Assembly (NCBI GenBank): GCA_009760855.2 | Contig: WPIO01000233.1 | Coordinates: 1-64,000 of the forward strand | From: Cristatella mucedo | Taxonomy: Eukaryota; Bryozoa; Phylactolaemata; Cristatellidae | Direction: 5' to 3' | Length of the DNA stretch: 64,000 nt | In this document: piece after piece, positions 1 to 13,971 of the stretch | Numbering within the stretch: the first letter of the stretch is position 1 | Layout: each line of letters begins with the position of its first letter | The notes under the pieces: generated by a model | Seen by the model: the letters and a program-made list of their open reading frames with translations, nothing else | The model's database searches: none | What the model was told of the DNA's origin: nothing | Program-made: the position numbers and the translations under genes

Positions 1-74
1 AAATCCTCTCATCTACTACGTTTTACTGTAGCACCATAACCCACGGGTTTTTTCCAGGGTTGGGTGAGTGATTT

Positions 75-140
75 TTGTGACCAAAGTCGTGGGCTCGAAC
101 CCGCCGGCAAATTTAAAGCGCCTGTACAGTGATATGCTTC
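75..140 (+). repeat. SINE-A remnant, 3' half
   Basis: A B-box-like block (GTGGGCTCGAACCC) is followed by a tail like that of the better SINE-A at 51,792 (TTTAAAGCGCCTGTACAGTGAT). The tRNA-like 5' half is too decayed to follow. Assigned only by similarity to the other copies in this window. Confidence 0.55.
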
Positions 141-149
141 AACGATAAC

Positions 150-3140
150 TGAGATACATTTCAGTAGGACTGGAATTTTTAAATACAAGCGTCGAACAGC
201 TGCCGTTTGAATGCAAGATTGTGGATGACGGCGTTCCGGGTTTGCCTATCAAATATCATGCTGTTTCGCATTCAGATTCTGCTCATAGTGATTTACAATG
301 GCCCGTCTCAGAGAGCGGCCTGGTAATTGTGTCTGCTGTATGGAGCTGGCTTTTCCAAACTAAGAATGGGGCTGCTGCTATTATGAGTCCACATCATGAA
401 CAACTGCGTCATGTTTTTTCTCGGCAAATGTTATACAATTTGACTCGTGTGTTCTCATAAAATGGCATTTAAAGACCTAAACAAGATTAATGGACCTTTT
501 TCTCCTACCGGGTAACCACATTTCCCCCTTGGGGTAGGGCATTTTCTCCCTTCTCGCATAGAAATGCCATGATAAAAACTGTCTTGTTTACATATCTTGT
601 AAGACTAATATACAGTATATATTATACACATAGTCCTACATGATAGTCAAATTTGTAGTAACCGTTACTATACAGCTGGCTGTCTTCTGCTGTGTGCTGT
701 CACATCTTATCTGATTCGTCTTTTTTGCCTTCCTGGTTCAAGGATAGTCGTCATAACACAACTCAACGGGCGCCTCGAGTAAAGTTGATAAATTCCACCA
801 TGATATCGTTAAGCTTGTTCGTCTTAGTCGTTCGTAAATCTGACGGAATCATGTTTCTATGCGGTAATGCGGTATTATTTATACCCATTTTCAAGAACAT
901 GGTTCGAACTTTGCGGCCGATTGTTCTTGTGATTGTGCACAGAGTAGCAGCCACATCCATATCGCCCACCGAGAAATCGTGCGAGCATACATCAGTTGCT
1001 TGACAAATTAATCGTCGTGGATTTTGTGCATCTTCTTTGCTTCCCTTTAATCTTTGAGCATTGCGGACTAGTGACCTATTTATCTAAATATACTAATATG
1101 GGTTGTGCAATTGAGCGTTATAATTTGCACCTTTTTATTGCTCTTTTTCGTGATTGATGTGACAGGTCCATCAGTAGTTGATTGAGAAAAACATCTAAGT
1201 ACAGTTTCTTATTAGACTACTTAAATGGAATGTGTAATACCATGCCAACCAGTGAATGTATCATGCGTCAAATTATACTGAGTTTATTTTATTTTTCATA
1301 TCTTATTCTTAGTTATAATTTCATCAGCATAGTGTGGAAATGTCCTACCGTTGGGGCAATGTCCGGTTGGGGGAGCGAAATGTCCTAGGGTTCATCAGGG
1401 TGGGAAATGTCTACGGGAAATGTCTTAAATTCCTAAGCAATAGATCAGCCCCAAGTTTCGAGCAGCAATACATCTAGATAGAGATTCAGCTCTAGAAGGG
1501 TGATGTAAAAGTTATTTATGTAAATACAAAGGTAGTTTAAATGTATATGAATAAACGGACATGGAAAGAGATTGGGTTCTCTGGCGGCACTAATACGAAT
1601 GCGTTATCACTAATACCATTACAAATAATTATATATATATATATATATTTATATATATACATATACAATATATATATATATATTCCAACTTGAATGAATA
1701 GGTGTAAATTGTTTTACTGAAAAGTTGTGTCACTTTGCTTGAATGTTCTCATGTTCTCATGAAAATGGCCTCCTTTGGCCAGGCTTACACGTGACAGTAG
1801 GACAGTGTCGCACTGAAAGTATAATGATTCCCCCTGACGAGCCTGCACGAATTTAATTATTCACCTGTAAATAGATCGCTTGAAATTTCATTTTCCACTT
1901 TAGCGGTAACAAATAGGTGATTATTAATCAACGGAAGCATTCTCATTTGCCCGTGCGTTTTGGCTTTAAAGATTCCAGCGACACTGTTGCAGGGGTGCCG
2001 GCAATCGCAATCGACAACGACGTTACCGAGGATTGTGCAGCTTCGCATAGTGGGCGGCCTATTGACGAAATAATTTGTAAGCAGTGGCAGTACTCGCTTG
2101 GAGTCTGCGTATTTTTGTGTGCCTTATTGCCTCTCGGTGCCAGGGACCTTGTGTACGGTCTAAAGAAATTACGACATTCGTTCCCCACTTCTGCCAAGCA
2201 CCCATAAACACAAAGTAATATCACATCATCAAACTCTAAATGATACTTCTTCGGAGCTAAACAAGGAGACACCATTGTTCGTTGAAGCCTCTAACTGAGG
2301 TGCTTGTTCTGAACGAGTGGGAAACAGCCTTATGCATGGCATTGTCTTCGTGAGTTGAGGTCATGACTTTTTGTGTTCGGGCCAATTTGAGATGTTATTG
2401 TCATGCATGACATGATGTCGTACAGACGTTTGCATTACTCGGTCTCTTGGCATTCCCATATTTCATATGAAGCTGAAATGACAGACAAGCCTGTGTTACC
2501 TGATTCGCAGTGTGTAGCTTGGGGATGCACTTTGTGCTTTGTCAGAATTTGCAGTGCATAACCGTGCCCATGAACTATTCATAATAGATACTCCCTACTA
2601 AACAGCTAATGAACGCTACTCAGGTCAGGCGGTACTGCATCAGTCATAAAACCACGAGAGTGCAATCTTAAGTCTCGCCTTTGTTTAAGTAACCATCAAA
2701 CGACTCAGCTAAAAAATGTCGTAACTTTGATTGCACTCAGCACTGCACTGACTTTCCCGGCATCTCCGTAGGTGATTCTCTCAGGTTCATCTTGTGACGA
2801 CCGAGGATGCAAGACTATTTGTAAAATAACACAGTTCAACAATTTGTCTACTTTGTTAAAGGAGCTTAGACTTCTACCAGTTGATTGACGGATGTTTTGC
2901 AAAGATCTGCCGCTCTTCCACAAAGCAATGCACCTTGTTTAAGCCTCCTCTTACTGTCGTGGCATCTATAGACGATACATGTTCGTACAGTTCTTTCTTA
3001 AAAACTCATTGCGAAGTAAGTTTGTTATGCCAGACCAAGATTTTAGCACACACAATTATAATTGTAGAGCGAAGACATATACTCTCATTCTGTTGACTGT
3101 GGTACATTCTTTCCAGCAGTCTTTAGCTGCTACTTACATG
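150..3140. other. A+T-rich stretch without a supportable gene
   Basis: Only open frames of about 110 codons or fewer, overlapping on both strands (for example around 1,917-2,275), with no family I recognise. An (AT)n tract lies at 1,629-1,683. Introns or very old repeats are possible, but nothing in the text proves either. Confidence 0.6.
1629..1683. repeat. (AT)n microsatellite
   Basis: About 55 bases of nearly pure alternating A and T with a few interruptions. Simple sequence, no coding value. Confidence 0.95.
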
Positions 3141-3812
3141 CTTTACGATACTCTTATTTTGGCTCGATTTTTGTAATTCTTTTTTGACTTGGCTACCAAA
3201 GAAAGCAACTATGCCACTGAAAATGGCTATGAATACAGCTGCAAGGCTGGTTTCAGTCCCAGAGTTTTGACCGCGTGTCTCAGTTGCCAAAACAGCTATA
3301 ATAACTGCCGGTTGGTCAACGAATACACAGCAAAGTTCTTACACTGACCCACAAGGCCGGCTACGGCTTGGCTCCTGAATAACTAGCTGAACCGCTGCAC
3401 CAGTTTCAGCAACCGCGCGCCCTCAGATCCTGTATATACAATTAATTACCTGTTCCATTCCTCTACTTAAATACCGTTGGCGACAGAAGCTGTAGCTCTA
3501 CAGGTCCTAAACTGTGGGATTCGTTTTCACAATTCTTTTGTAAAGACAATTCTTCCCTGCTGCCGACTATAGCTAATTCTTCTCAGTGGTCCTGAGCTGC
3601 TACTTCCATGTTACTCACTACCATAATTGCAATCCTGACTATGCTATGCTTACACTTTTCCTTTGTTGGGTGAGATGAAGCCTGTTCGCTACCAAATCGT
3701 TCATAAAGCCACTTATGCTGTCAGTGGGCTATGCAAAACGCTCCTATGTAACACCCACTTAGTCTTTGTGGCTTTTTGGACTTACAGACGGAAATATACA
3801 CATACACATAGG
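3140..3812 (+). mobile_element. LINE-B fragment (CR1/L2-like), decayed
   Basis: The end of a reverse transcriptase reading frame and its 3' UTR. In pieces of several frames it reads LDFCNSFLTWLPKKAT followed by MNTAARLV, the thumb region of CR1/L2-type elements, then a GNRFHNS-like segment corresponding to the usual LWNSLP motif. It parallels the copies at 38,944 and 60,080 (minus strand). The 3' end carries an A/C/T-rich tail (ATACACATACACAT). Frameshifts and stops show it is dead, and it is 5'-truncated. Confidence 0.7.
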
Positions 3813-4143
3813 CATGCTTCACGCACATGCACACACATATACAAACCCTGACTTAGCTATACTTCTCATTTTCGCTTTGTTGCAACAGAGGCTAAGTGCT
3901 GGAAATCAAATCTTTACCAGAAGCTGCCAAGGCCTTGAGTGAGCAGTGCAGCATGCTCCTCGTAGTACCACTTGACTTGGGCAGGCCGTCTAAGACTTGA
4001 TAACAAGAACGGTTGACCTTTGTGGTATCGATTGGGTTGAGACTGAAATAAATCAAAAATCGTCGTCGCCGTCATACTTTTTCAGTGTTTTGCAAAGCAT
4101 TGCAGACTACTTGAGTGGAAAAATCGTGTATGTGTTTTTTCAG

Positions 4144-4397
4144 ATTAACTGTTTACAGAACAGTGATAGCCCGTCATTTAAGGAATTACATAATGTAGCA
4201 CGTGGCAAAGGTGATCTCGAAAAGAAATCCCCACAACCTCCAAAGTGCCTGCATGTGTCAACAGCTGCCCGATATAATCCAAATATGGACTCCAAATGTG
4301 GCATGAATTTGAAAGTAACTAGTTGCTTAATTAGAAAAAAGATGCTCGTCTCGTTACAGGTTATCAAAGGTCAAGCAAAGCCAGTGCAACTGAAAAG
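4144..4397 (+). CDS. Possible internal exon, unknown protein
   Basis: An open segment of 254 bases bounded by a good acceptor (a run of T then CAG at 4,141-4,143) and a good donor (AAG followed by GTGAGT at 4,398). It lies in a 134-codon open frame. The peptide is hydrophilic and basic, with a segment KKSPQPPKCLHVSTAARYN, and shows no family I recognise. A second donor-like GTAACT lies inside it. No partner exon was identified, and a frame of this size can arise by chance in this composition. Confidence 0.25.
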
Positions 4398-4947
4398 GTG
4401 AGTCAGCTCCACCTGAATGGTGCCTGCTCGTTGACAAGATTATGCTTAAGCCACTTTTTGAACCCGAGCAAATGTGGTTACGCTTGAATCAAACGTACAT
4501 ATTCCATAATTACATGTCAGTGGTATACTATACTACTTGACTCTAAGCTGTCGACCATGGGCATGTTAGCATTGGTCACTTGAGGTCAGTTGTCCTGAAA
4601 TTAGCTCCAAATTTGTGCTGCACTAGACATTGTACCGAACACACCTAAGGCTTAACAATTTAAAAGGTTTCCAAGCACTGTGACAGATAGTGCGTTTGAA
4701 TGTTTGTGAAAAGTGCAGATGCAAGAATAATATTATTTATCACCTTGTTATATTGTGTTACGGAGCAAGAGCTGTTCTCAGATGTCTAGGCTTTATTATG
4801 TTGTGTATTTGTCAAGGTTTTAATTTTCATTTATTTCAAAAAGCTTATTTAAAATATGCCTGCCGAGGGTGAGTGTGGTGTAGGCTATAACCGATCTATC
4901 CAATTATGCTTCCTTGCAATAACATTTAAATAACAATAACTATGCTT

Positions 4948-5400
4948 ATAATGTATTTGCATAGTGCCCTCAGAGAACTTTAAGTCGCTCTAGCCACACT
5001 ACATATGACACATTGGAAGCATGATCGAATAGCTGGCTGCAACATTCTCGATGTCAACAAGCATAACAAGGTTAAAGATCACTTGCACTGGGTGAGCAAC
5101 CAAATATGGTTAGTGGCAGCACTACTGCTATCAGCACTGTTGAGGGTAAAAAAAGAATCTCGAGGACCCGTTTAATGTTGTCATACATAGTTACATTTTA
5201 ACTTATTTTTAAATGTGATTCCGAAAGACTGGTGGTGCTATCCTTAGGCTGGTCAGGGAGTACATCCGATAGTTATATTGGAGCTAGAAAAAAATGTGAG
5301 GACCCAAAAGTGAGTAGCTAACCTTGAAGTAAGTGGGCAACTTGAATGGGAGTCATTGCAGGGTGTTAAGAAGCAGTGTGATATGGCAACTTAAGCAACA
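4948..5400 (-). mobile_element. LINE-A 3' part, very decayed
   Basis: On the minus strand this parallels the ends of the better LINE-A copies: the tail (here in plus orientation GTGCCCTCAGAGAACTT), the spacer with GTTAGTGGCAGCA, and the end of the reading frame as far as the HWLPVK region. Many indels. Old insertion, no intact frame. Confidence 0.7.
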
Positions 5401-6375
5401 CATAGGGTATGGTAAGGCATCCATAAATAACTGTAGAGAAAATGCATGCCATATACTGTACTGGAAAACATTGCTGCTGTGCAGCAGCTAATTAAAATGC
5501 TACAACCTGTTGGGTGATGAAAACTTCAACAGGCACTTTTTTCTGCTTTTCGGGCTGCCACCTCAATGAGCAGGTGCCCGTATGTCCTACTGTTCCGAAG
5601 GAAAGCCACTGGGCATTTTAAACGTTTGAACCTTTAAAGGCTACAAGGACGTACTAGCACCTGGTTAGAAAGTCTTAGCTGTCGTTGGTGTAACTAATCT
5701 GCAAACTCTCAAGGGCAGCACAATAATCGACCTTTGGGCACACTTGCGATGTCTGTATTACAAGAGGTAAATGCAAACTGCTAAAACCAGCCGTGAAGAA
5801 ATATGTCCGTAAATATACATTGTGTAAACGTGTCTAAACTGATGAATATATGTTTAATTAGTTTATTTTTGTTCAAGATAGCCTACCTTTTTCCTGTCGA
5901 TGTGGTGGTTTAATTTGGAACAGAAATTCAATTACAGGCGTGTAAAACCTACGATGCTTCCAGTGCATAATCAAAACCTTATTTTGGTTGGTGGTCGTTT
6001 CAAGATTCTGAGCTCAACGGATAAGATGGGTCTTTAGAGAATAGAGCAGAATTTTGTATCCTAATAAATCTTGCAGTTAAGTTTCTTCGTGGGCAGCTTT
6101 ACCTACCTATAATTTAAATAGTATCTTCATGCAGGTCTTAATGACTTGAATGTTGTATTGAACCAAACGACTCGCTTAACTGCTTCTAGTCAGGCTACGT
6201 TTACGGCTTTAAAAAGTCAAATTGAGCTACTAGTATTTTTCCGTTGATGATTGGTAAGAAACATATTGACTAAAATCCATCTGCGATTGATAGAGGTAAC
6301 CCCCCCCCAGAAGGAAATATTGACGTGGTTTCATCCCCACAGTTTTTCGTTTTCTTTTAGAGCGATTCAGTAGCG
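5400..6375. other. No feature seen
   Basis: A+T-rich sequence without long open frames, recognisable repeats or convincing splice-bounded exons. A poly-C run lies at about 6,300-6,308. Confidence 0.5.
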
Positions 6376-6377
6376 TG

Positions 6378-6452
6378 AATGTAAAGCGTGTAGAGAGAGA
6401 TTAAGTTCTCCGAGGGTGCTTTATCAAGGGCATTATTATTATTATTATGTTA
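6378..6452 (+). repeat. LINE-A/SINE-type 3' tail, short insertion
   Basis: Only the terminal hairpin and tail are present: ATGTAAAGCGTGTAGAGAG, the central TTAAGTTCTC, then GGGTGCTTTATCAAGGGC and (ATT)n. A dead-on-arrival LINE-A insertion, or the tail of a lost SINE-A body, explains it. Confidence 0.8.
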
Positions 6453-7385
6453 ATAATTTTTGTTTTGAGCATTCGAATGCATGAGCAATCTTTTTCTTAA
6501 AATTTTCTGCCGTTGGGTTAGCTCACAGGTAAGCATTGTGTAGGTAATGAGTACGTTTTTTAATTATTCTGTACGGGTTGTAAACTTATTAGCTGCTAGG
6601 AAGCCGCCCTTTCAGTAACCAGTGTGTAGAAATATTTCCAATTACCTTCCTACGGGTCTGATTATCCATAACGGTTGCTTCTAATAGGTCAGCACACCGG
6701 AAGCGGGACGAGGAGCCTCCTTCTAAGCGACGGCTGACGGCAGAAAGTAAAGGACAGTACGGCGAAACAAGTGCCCGCGGGTGTTCGATTCGGCCGAGGT
6801 ATAACCAGCAGCGACACTGCTGCAGAAAGAACTGGTTTTATTGCAATATCCTATGAGATATCCTTGCCCTTGTTCGTAGCATGATGACGTGTTGCTTCGA
6901 GATTACCGAAACATGAGCAGTTTAAAACCTCTTCGAATACATAGATGCACGCAACCAATCGATAATAGCACTGTGAGTAGCCCAACGATTTCGTAATTGT
7001 AGACTCAACGGCTCGAATCTTTCTGGCGGTGCTTCAGAGTGGCAAGGTGTTCAGTATTTTTGTTACCATCCTGGAACGTGGGAGAGGTCATAAAAAAGAT
7101 TCCGAGGGACAACTGGTTCTTGTTTCTAGGTCACTTCAATTCAATGTTAACTTATCATTTCCAATGCACTCTTGCCAGCATTCTCAGATGTAAGGAAACC
7201 TTTAATGATCCAACAATTAAACTAGTCTGTAAATTAATGGGAATATGCCTAAGTTTTTAGGAGCTTTACTTTAAAGACTGGAAATCTGATCTCCCAACGG
7301 GGCTTTATTTGCAAAACACGTTTGAGGAAAGTATATATCATGAATTTCAGTACATTAATTTTCATTTTTCTCACCGCATTAGAGA

Positions 7386-7416
<31 letters not shown>

Positions 7417-9120
7417 GGCCACTCCAAGCACTGTGTTGACTTTTACGTGTCTTATTTTTGCTGTCCTCGGATATAATCAGCACAAGAGGACTGGCTTAGC
7501 TCAAGATGTGGTGTCGCCTTTGGTCAGTGTTTTTTCCCATATGAAAACTTCGGTAAGCCAAAAAGAATTTCCCTGTAGCCTGAGCTCGCCCCTACAACTA
7601 ATTGGCCATCCAGCCCATGAACCGTTACTTAATACCCTGTTAACCAATCGTTTTTTGTTATTAGATCGTGCATATAAGCCTAGCATGAAGTGAACAGTAG
7701 AATGGGTGTGTCTTTACTTGGGTTCCCTCAAAGCTGCTTACTCAGCCTTACGGCCGCTGAATGGCACAGACGGCTTAACATTCAAGGCACAATTCCTACT
7801 TCGGCTCCCTCAGTGTTTCTTTCACGGGCATTGTACCGCCCGTAAACGTATCTACCTAGGCCTGCAGTCGTACTCCGCAAGAAATTTGGAAGCATTTTCT
7901 CAGCTGTTGCGGACCTTAGAAACTTGGCCGTCCTGTAGCATCGGATCATCAGCCTCCATCATTTCAGTTGTTTTTATTGTGGCTTAATGAAAATAACAGT
8001 CTTCTTCTTCGGTAACAAGCTGTTCAAAGGAGGCCCTAATTAATTCCAGCTGATTGAGACTTGGGCGACTCCCTGCTCTTGTAGCTTTGAATCAACGACT
8101 AACCCGTCCGGGTACCGATTCTCGCAGAGTATGTGGTGTGACAAATTTTTTTAGTTGGTTGCTTTCGTTGTTCGTGGATCACTTGTCTATAAGACCTTGG
8201 GTTTTTCAATGGGTCGTCGTTGAAACCAGTAGCAATTACGATCCTGTCAAAGACCACAAGTCACACATAAGTGGTTTACTGACCTGCTTCTAGCGGTCTG
8301 ACCTTGTTAATGGAATATTGGTTTGGACTTCTTTCTAAAAACTTTGACTCGGTCCGACCCGTTAGTAGTGTCATTTGTATGAGCAGCTGTTTTTTTTTTA
8401 TCTAGTTATCACATAAACTTTCTACCCAGCTGACCGTTTTCGTGTGCTGGTCGACCGTTTCCAATCATTACTATCTAATACGGCCCAATTGATCTCTTAA
8501 CTTTTCTGATAATTTTTCTGATGTATGTGCACGGTATTATTAGCCTCGTTGACCTAGAAATTTGAAAAGCTTTGAGCTTACTCGTACATTGTGCTCAGCT
8601 TGAACGCAACTTTAGTAGTTCATTCCTGATTGGGTTGCATATTTGTGTCAGGCACCATCAACGTTGTTGAATTTTATATTTTGCAAACGTGGTAAACTTA
8701 GGCGACCGAGAGTACAAAAAACGAACTGCAGTGGTGTACTGTTAAAGTTAGTTTCTCGTAGGTTGATGCACCGTCCGCCGAGCTACTGCATATGCAAGCT
8801 TTGCATGTGGCATCCATCAGCAGCAGGCAGGGTTTGCATGATCCCTGTTTCAGCGCTTTATGAACTCTAGAAAGCGTCAGCCACAATTCACAGTCTAAGT
8901 TTAAGCATTTCTCTTATGTGAAAGCTTATACGGACAATTATTCGATTTTAGGACCAATCTTCACTATGTTGCAATAGTGGTAAACTAATTAACAGTGAAA
9001 CGCTGGCCATAGACGATTAAATATTAGCATATTGCCACTTTGATTAATCTTTGTGTGAAGGATTCATTGGTGAATGGAAATCACCACCACTTGGGTTAAC
9101 CCGTTTATGCTTATCATCGA
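6453..9120. other. No supportable gene; one (GA)n tract
   Basis: Open frames of 60-93 codons at 7,039-8,293 lack recognisable families. A short (GA)n tract lies at 7,380-7,416. I see no repeat shared with the rest of the window. Confidence 0.45.
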
Positions 9121-9130
9121 TGTGATATAT

Positions 9131-9272
9131 AATTCATTTGTATAGCGCCCCAAGAGAACTTAATCTCAATTCAGGCGCTTCACAAATGCCTCGGGGCTCG
9201 AGCCCATTACCTCAGCCACACCTTGGTCGGGGCAAGCACCTTAACCACTGGATCAAACCAGCTTGCTATATC
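9131..9272 (-). repeat. SINE-A copy (tRNA-derived)
   Basis: Minus-strand copy with a tRNA-like head (A-box region CTGGTTTGATCCAGTGG), a B-box-like GGGCTCGAGCC, then the LINE-A-like tail with the GCGCC/GGCGC stem. About 140 bases, compatible with a Pol III promoter origin. Best compared with the copy at 51,792. Confidence 0.85.
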
Positions 9273-9274
9273 TT

Positions 9275-12200
9275 GCCGAAAAGCTCCACTGCAACGCAGA
9301 TCATTGTCTGCGTTTATTTCCTATATCGCAATGCCCACCAAACGCCTCACTCCTCTTTGGTTGCCACACTCAAATGTTAGCTGCAACCTCCATTCAGTAA
9401 ATAAATACGGAATTTTTGAAGATACCTGATTCGAATATCTAGTTTGAAATTTGAATAGCAAAAATAGCTGCATCAGAATTTTGAGATTGTAATAAGTAGT
9501 TCTATCATGAGCAAACTTTAGTGAGATTTGTATATGGTTGACTCATGGTCGCCCTCCCTGGGTAATGCTAATACACTAATAAAAGTCACAAACGTCGTCT
9601 ATCCCGATGAGTGCAGGCTTATTATTTTCAACCTGATCTTGAGAAAAAGGTCACATACTCGTTCTTCATTTGTCTTAACATAAATGACCTCTTACTATTT
9701 TAGCCAGTCGGCTTCAGAAACAACGAAAAACTTCCCTGTTTCCTGAAAACCAATTTACTTTGATCTTAAAACTCATTATTATGTACTTCTTGGCCTGTCT
9801 CTTTAAAAGTTTAGTTATATTCGTTCGTCAGTAAAATCTAGAACGCAAATGTAAAATTTCGCAAGAGACCTAGATTTATAGGAAAAACTTACTTTCTTGA
9901 AAAATGAGTTACAATTCTGAGTGGCTAAAGATTGGAATTTACATATACTTTCCAGAATTTTGTTCAGTCCATTGTTGTGCACAGAGGTGTCCAAATGGTT
10001 TCTTAAATTTTATTGTATACCTCACTTGCCCATATTATGGGAATATTGGTTCAATCGGCTCCGAGATAATCCTCCATACATCTACTCTAAAAAAGACCAG
10101 CTGAAATAATCCTGAAATACTATCTCTCAATTATTAGCCAACGGAGTCTTCTGTAAAACAAAATACTCATCAAAAGAAAATACTCATCGTGTAGCTTCTA
10201 CGAAAGCAAGGCTTGTCAGAACTTAAAAAGTCACAGAATGTCAACTACCGGCGGTAGCTTAATGATTTAACAAACAAATTCACGGTTAAAGCGGTTTAAT
10301 CCGGTAATTGCTAACCATCTTGTTTGAGGTAGGGCCGATTGGCATATGAAGCTTCCTTTTTATTAAATATTTATGGCCAGATATGTTAATGCTGGCCAGC
10401 AATGCTGCCGGTGTAGAGCTAAAACTTTGCTTTTGATTTCTCAAAAAGTAATGTCATATAATCAGAACGAGTTACTAGGTATTTTGGATACAGTCTGATT
10501 AGTCTTAGGTGCAGCATTGTTGCACTTTATGATAAGTAGGACTTTGGCATTCGTTGCAACTGTATGGGAGAATTTATAGAGCGTGACCTTGGGTCTTGAT
10601 TACGTTAAGATAGAGAACTATTCGCCCGCGAAGGGTAATCACTGACTTAACTATAGCTTTTTCTTAAAGCCATCTCGACCGAACTTTAGTAATGCAGGAG
10701 TCCATATACTCTCACTAGCTGGTCAGCTGATAAAGCCAGCATTCAAATTTAGCAAAAGTTCTAGGTAATTAACAGTCTTGCTACTTTCTAGTTGATGAAA
10801 TAAAGTTCTTGGAGCCACTGGAAACCTAACTGGAAAACGATACAGAATAATGTCCACTAGAGCCTATTCTTTATATAGGGTAAGCCTAACTGTCGTCTGA
10901 GTTGACCTTGAAGAAATCAGTTCACAATATATGACAAATATTCTAGGATCACAGGAAGCTTCGACGGACGTTTGATTGGGTAGGGCCGCCTTTCTCTGCC
11001 TATAGCTAATGCCCAAGCCTTGAATTTTAAAAATTTGAGCAAATAACCCAACGCAATAACAATTTATTAAGTTTTACATTAGAGTAACTTCTTCAAAATT
11101 GTGTATGTGTCGTGTTTACTGAGCATTTTTAAGCCAATTCTTGCGATTATCTATCCTAGCTGAGGTCTCTGGTTCTTGCTGGGTATTACTCCCTTTCATG
11201 TGGTTATTACTGACACTTATTCCGTTAACTAATAAGTCCAGAACTTACTGTGCATGCCTCCCCTGATAGTAATTTTTTCTTTATCAGCTCACATACCAGC
11301 GAACTTGTTCACGATTGAGGAGAGTCGTGAGTCGTTTTCTAGTTGTCTGACTCAACTACTAGCATTAGTATCAGCTCGTAGTATCAAAAAATCGTGGTGC
11401 CTTTTTTACATAGAAACTTTTGGTATCAAATCTTTTTGTTCTCAGGTACATAATGACTGTGCTACTTCTAAAAAACCTTCTATTTCTTTCGATGTTATCA
11501 CGAGTTGCTTTTACTTATGCGTCCGCCAGTCATTTGCTGTTACTTCTACCTCCCTTACTTGCTCTGCGTCCAATTATTATAACCCAGAAGTTTTACTTTA
11601 CCGGTTTGGATGGATTAGGATAGTTGACTGCAGAACTCTAATTTTTTTATGTCATGCCATATTTGGAGGGAGGAAGACCAAGAAACCCTACTTCTCTTCC
11701 CCGTAGTTTTTTGTAAGTTAAACTGCACTACTTGTTTTTCTAGTCAGCAAAGCTGAGGCAGTGCACCGAGCCGTAGTAGGTCAACTTATAAACAGAGCAT
11801 GGCACTGTCATAACGGCAGTTGGTATATAATGTTTGATGGAGCTGATTAGAGGTCTTCCATAATTATTCTTAGCCTAATTATTTGGCTAAATATTTATGC
11901 ATAGGAGTCAGTCGCCATCGTAGAGTACTTTAATGTAGATATTGTCTATGTTTGTTGTGATTGTAGCCCAAAGCAGTCAGCGGCTTGAAATTTCTGTTAA
12001 CTACCCCTATGTTTTGGTTCGAAGCAACGAGCAATAATGACTAAGGGAGCTACAATATGTGCATATGTATGCATGCACTCATATCTGTTGTTATATAGGT
12101 GTATCGAGGTGTTTTCCTTCAATTTTGCTGAATAATGGCAGTTGCTACTTTCACACTGCTTGTAGTCATTTTTGTTTGTAAGTTCCAAATCAAATGCTTA

Positions 12201-13965
12201 ACAAGTATGACGATTCTATACAGTCAGGATGGCTTACTGATTACTTTGGTGGAGCATAGTTTATAGCACACTCTGCCAGTATTCCTTTATGGGGGCTTCC
12301 TAAAATTAGTGATGCAGTTATTTGATAGAAAAGTAAAATGCTGCCTTGCCTTAATTTAAAGATCCCTTTAAAACTATGTCATTAAGCTGAAAGCAATAAA
12401 CTTAAAGAAGCTCTCGGCTTCCATTACGAGCTAGTTATCTCTAAAAGTAATTTCCTTACTTTCTATGTTACTCTCATTATTTCCTTAGCTGTCTAGTATA
12501 GCTGAGTGTTTGACACCATTACATATATATTCACTATTTTTTTCTTTGAGAATTGCTGTTCAGCCGAGGAGCGTTAAGATGTGTGCCAATACATCGTGGG
12601 AATAAGTAAGGGCAAACAAGTGCCGCCTTTATCTGTGCAAGCTCGTATAGCTTTGCGTTCACTCCCTAAGCTAGACAATTTCTAGTCCTTCGTCGTGCCG
12701 TCGGACACTACCGTCAGTTTCTTGGGCCCGGGTTGCCGCTAGCGTCGACTACGTCGTGGGCAAAAAAAATGACAGATCTGGCTAAATCAGCCGGATTGTG
12801 GGTAATAATTGTTATTCGAAGTTATGCGACACTACAGCAGTATACCGCGGAAACTTTCTAAATAACCGATGCCCCCTGCGATCGTCAAGCAGTCAGGATT
12901 CGAAACTAGTGGGGCGTCAGCATTAGAGCCGATTTAAGGCCTAGGCCAGCGAAACGCTGGTGCACGTAGTGGCTACTGTCGAAGCCTGCAACCGTCGGCT
13001 GCTGTCTAATAGATTCATCTGCTTAACGGATATGGACTTGCCAAGCCAAGTTATGAGCGCTCTTCCTCTCTGCTGCGTTCCAGCTACAGCCAGCGTAGCT
13101 GCGTATATCGGTGCTTCACCTACATGTAACTAGCCGTGCTACAAGATTGAGGCTTCGCCGGTATTCGTAGAGAGTCGGCTGCCATTACCGCTGTTACGAC
13201 TCCTGGGTTGGCGGCCTAGACCAGACCGGACGTGGAAGCGAGGCGAGCGTTAGCACAAAGACAACAGAACGTACTTGGACACAACGAAATTCATTCTCCA
13301 CTTGCCTTGAGCACCTAAATACCTTGCTACCGCTAGCTGTCGTTCATTTTTTCCTAAGAATGATAGGAGTATCAAGCCGTATAGAAAATCAGGTATACAC
13401 CTGCGAGGCAGATATTGCATAAGCATGAACCAGGCTGAATGCAAGCCAAAGTTATCGAAAGATGGAGACCTGCTAAGACGCTGGAGCTAACGGACACACT
13501 GTTGTGGTGTTTTTTAAAAAGTGCTAATTATCGGGCTGAATGTCTAATGCTTGCACTTAAGTGACTAGTATGCTGTTCCATCAACGGATCAGCATGCCAA
13601 ACGCACCAAGAACGACGTTGCATTATATTTTTGAGCGATGACTCGTGGAAAATTAAATTACCGTGTGGCTCGTGAAATCCAATAATGTATACTACTCAAT
13701 CGAAATTCGCTTTAATAAAATATACTGCCAGTAGTTTTTCACCTCACTATAGCGTTAGAACGCACAACTCTGTTAGCAAGGAATGCAGCTATCGTCGCAA
13801 GCAACGCAATCCTACAGAGTCACTTGCATAATTGAGCTAGTAGACTACTTTTAATTGACGGCTGCTGCAGTCCACTTAGCTGCTTCATCACAGTCTCCAC
13901 TAAATCCGTAAAGTGTGTCACTGCGAGTTGACTATAACCGACCACATTAGCTACCCTGGTTTGAC
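9275..13965. other. Long A+T-rich stretch without a supportable gene
   Basis: The longest open frame (11,254-11,706 plus, 150 codons) has no recognised family and is within chance expectation for this composition. 12,590-13,240 is locally richer in G+C, but I find no paralogue or frame in it. Large introns or ancient repeats are both possible. Confidence 0.5.
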
Positions 13966-13971
13966 CTTTTT

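Noticed and set aside
11254-11706. 150-codon frame in A+T-rich DNA
   Set aside because: No recognisable family, no exon signals tied to it. One such frame is expected by chance in six frames of 64 kb.
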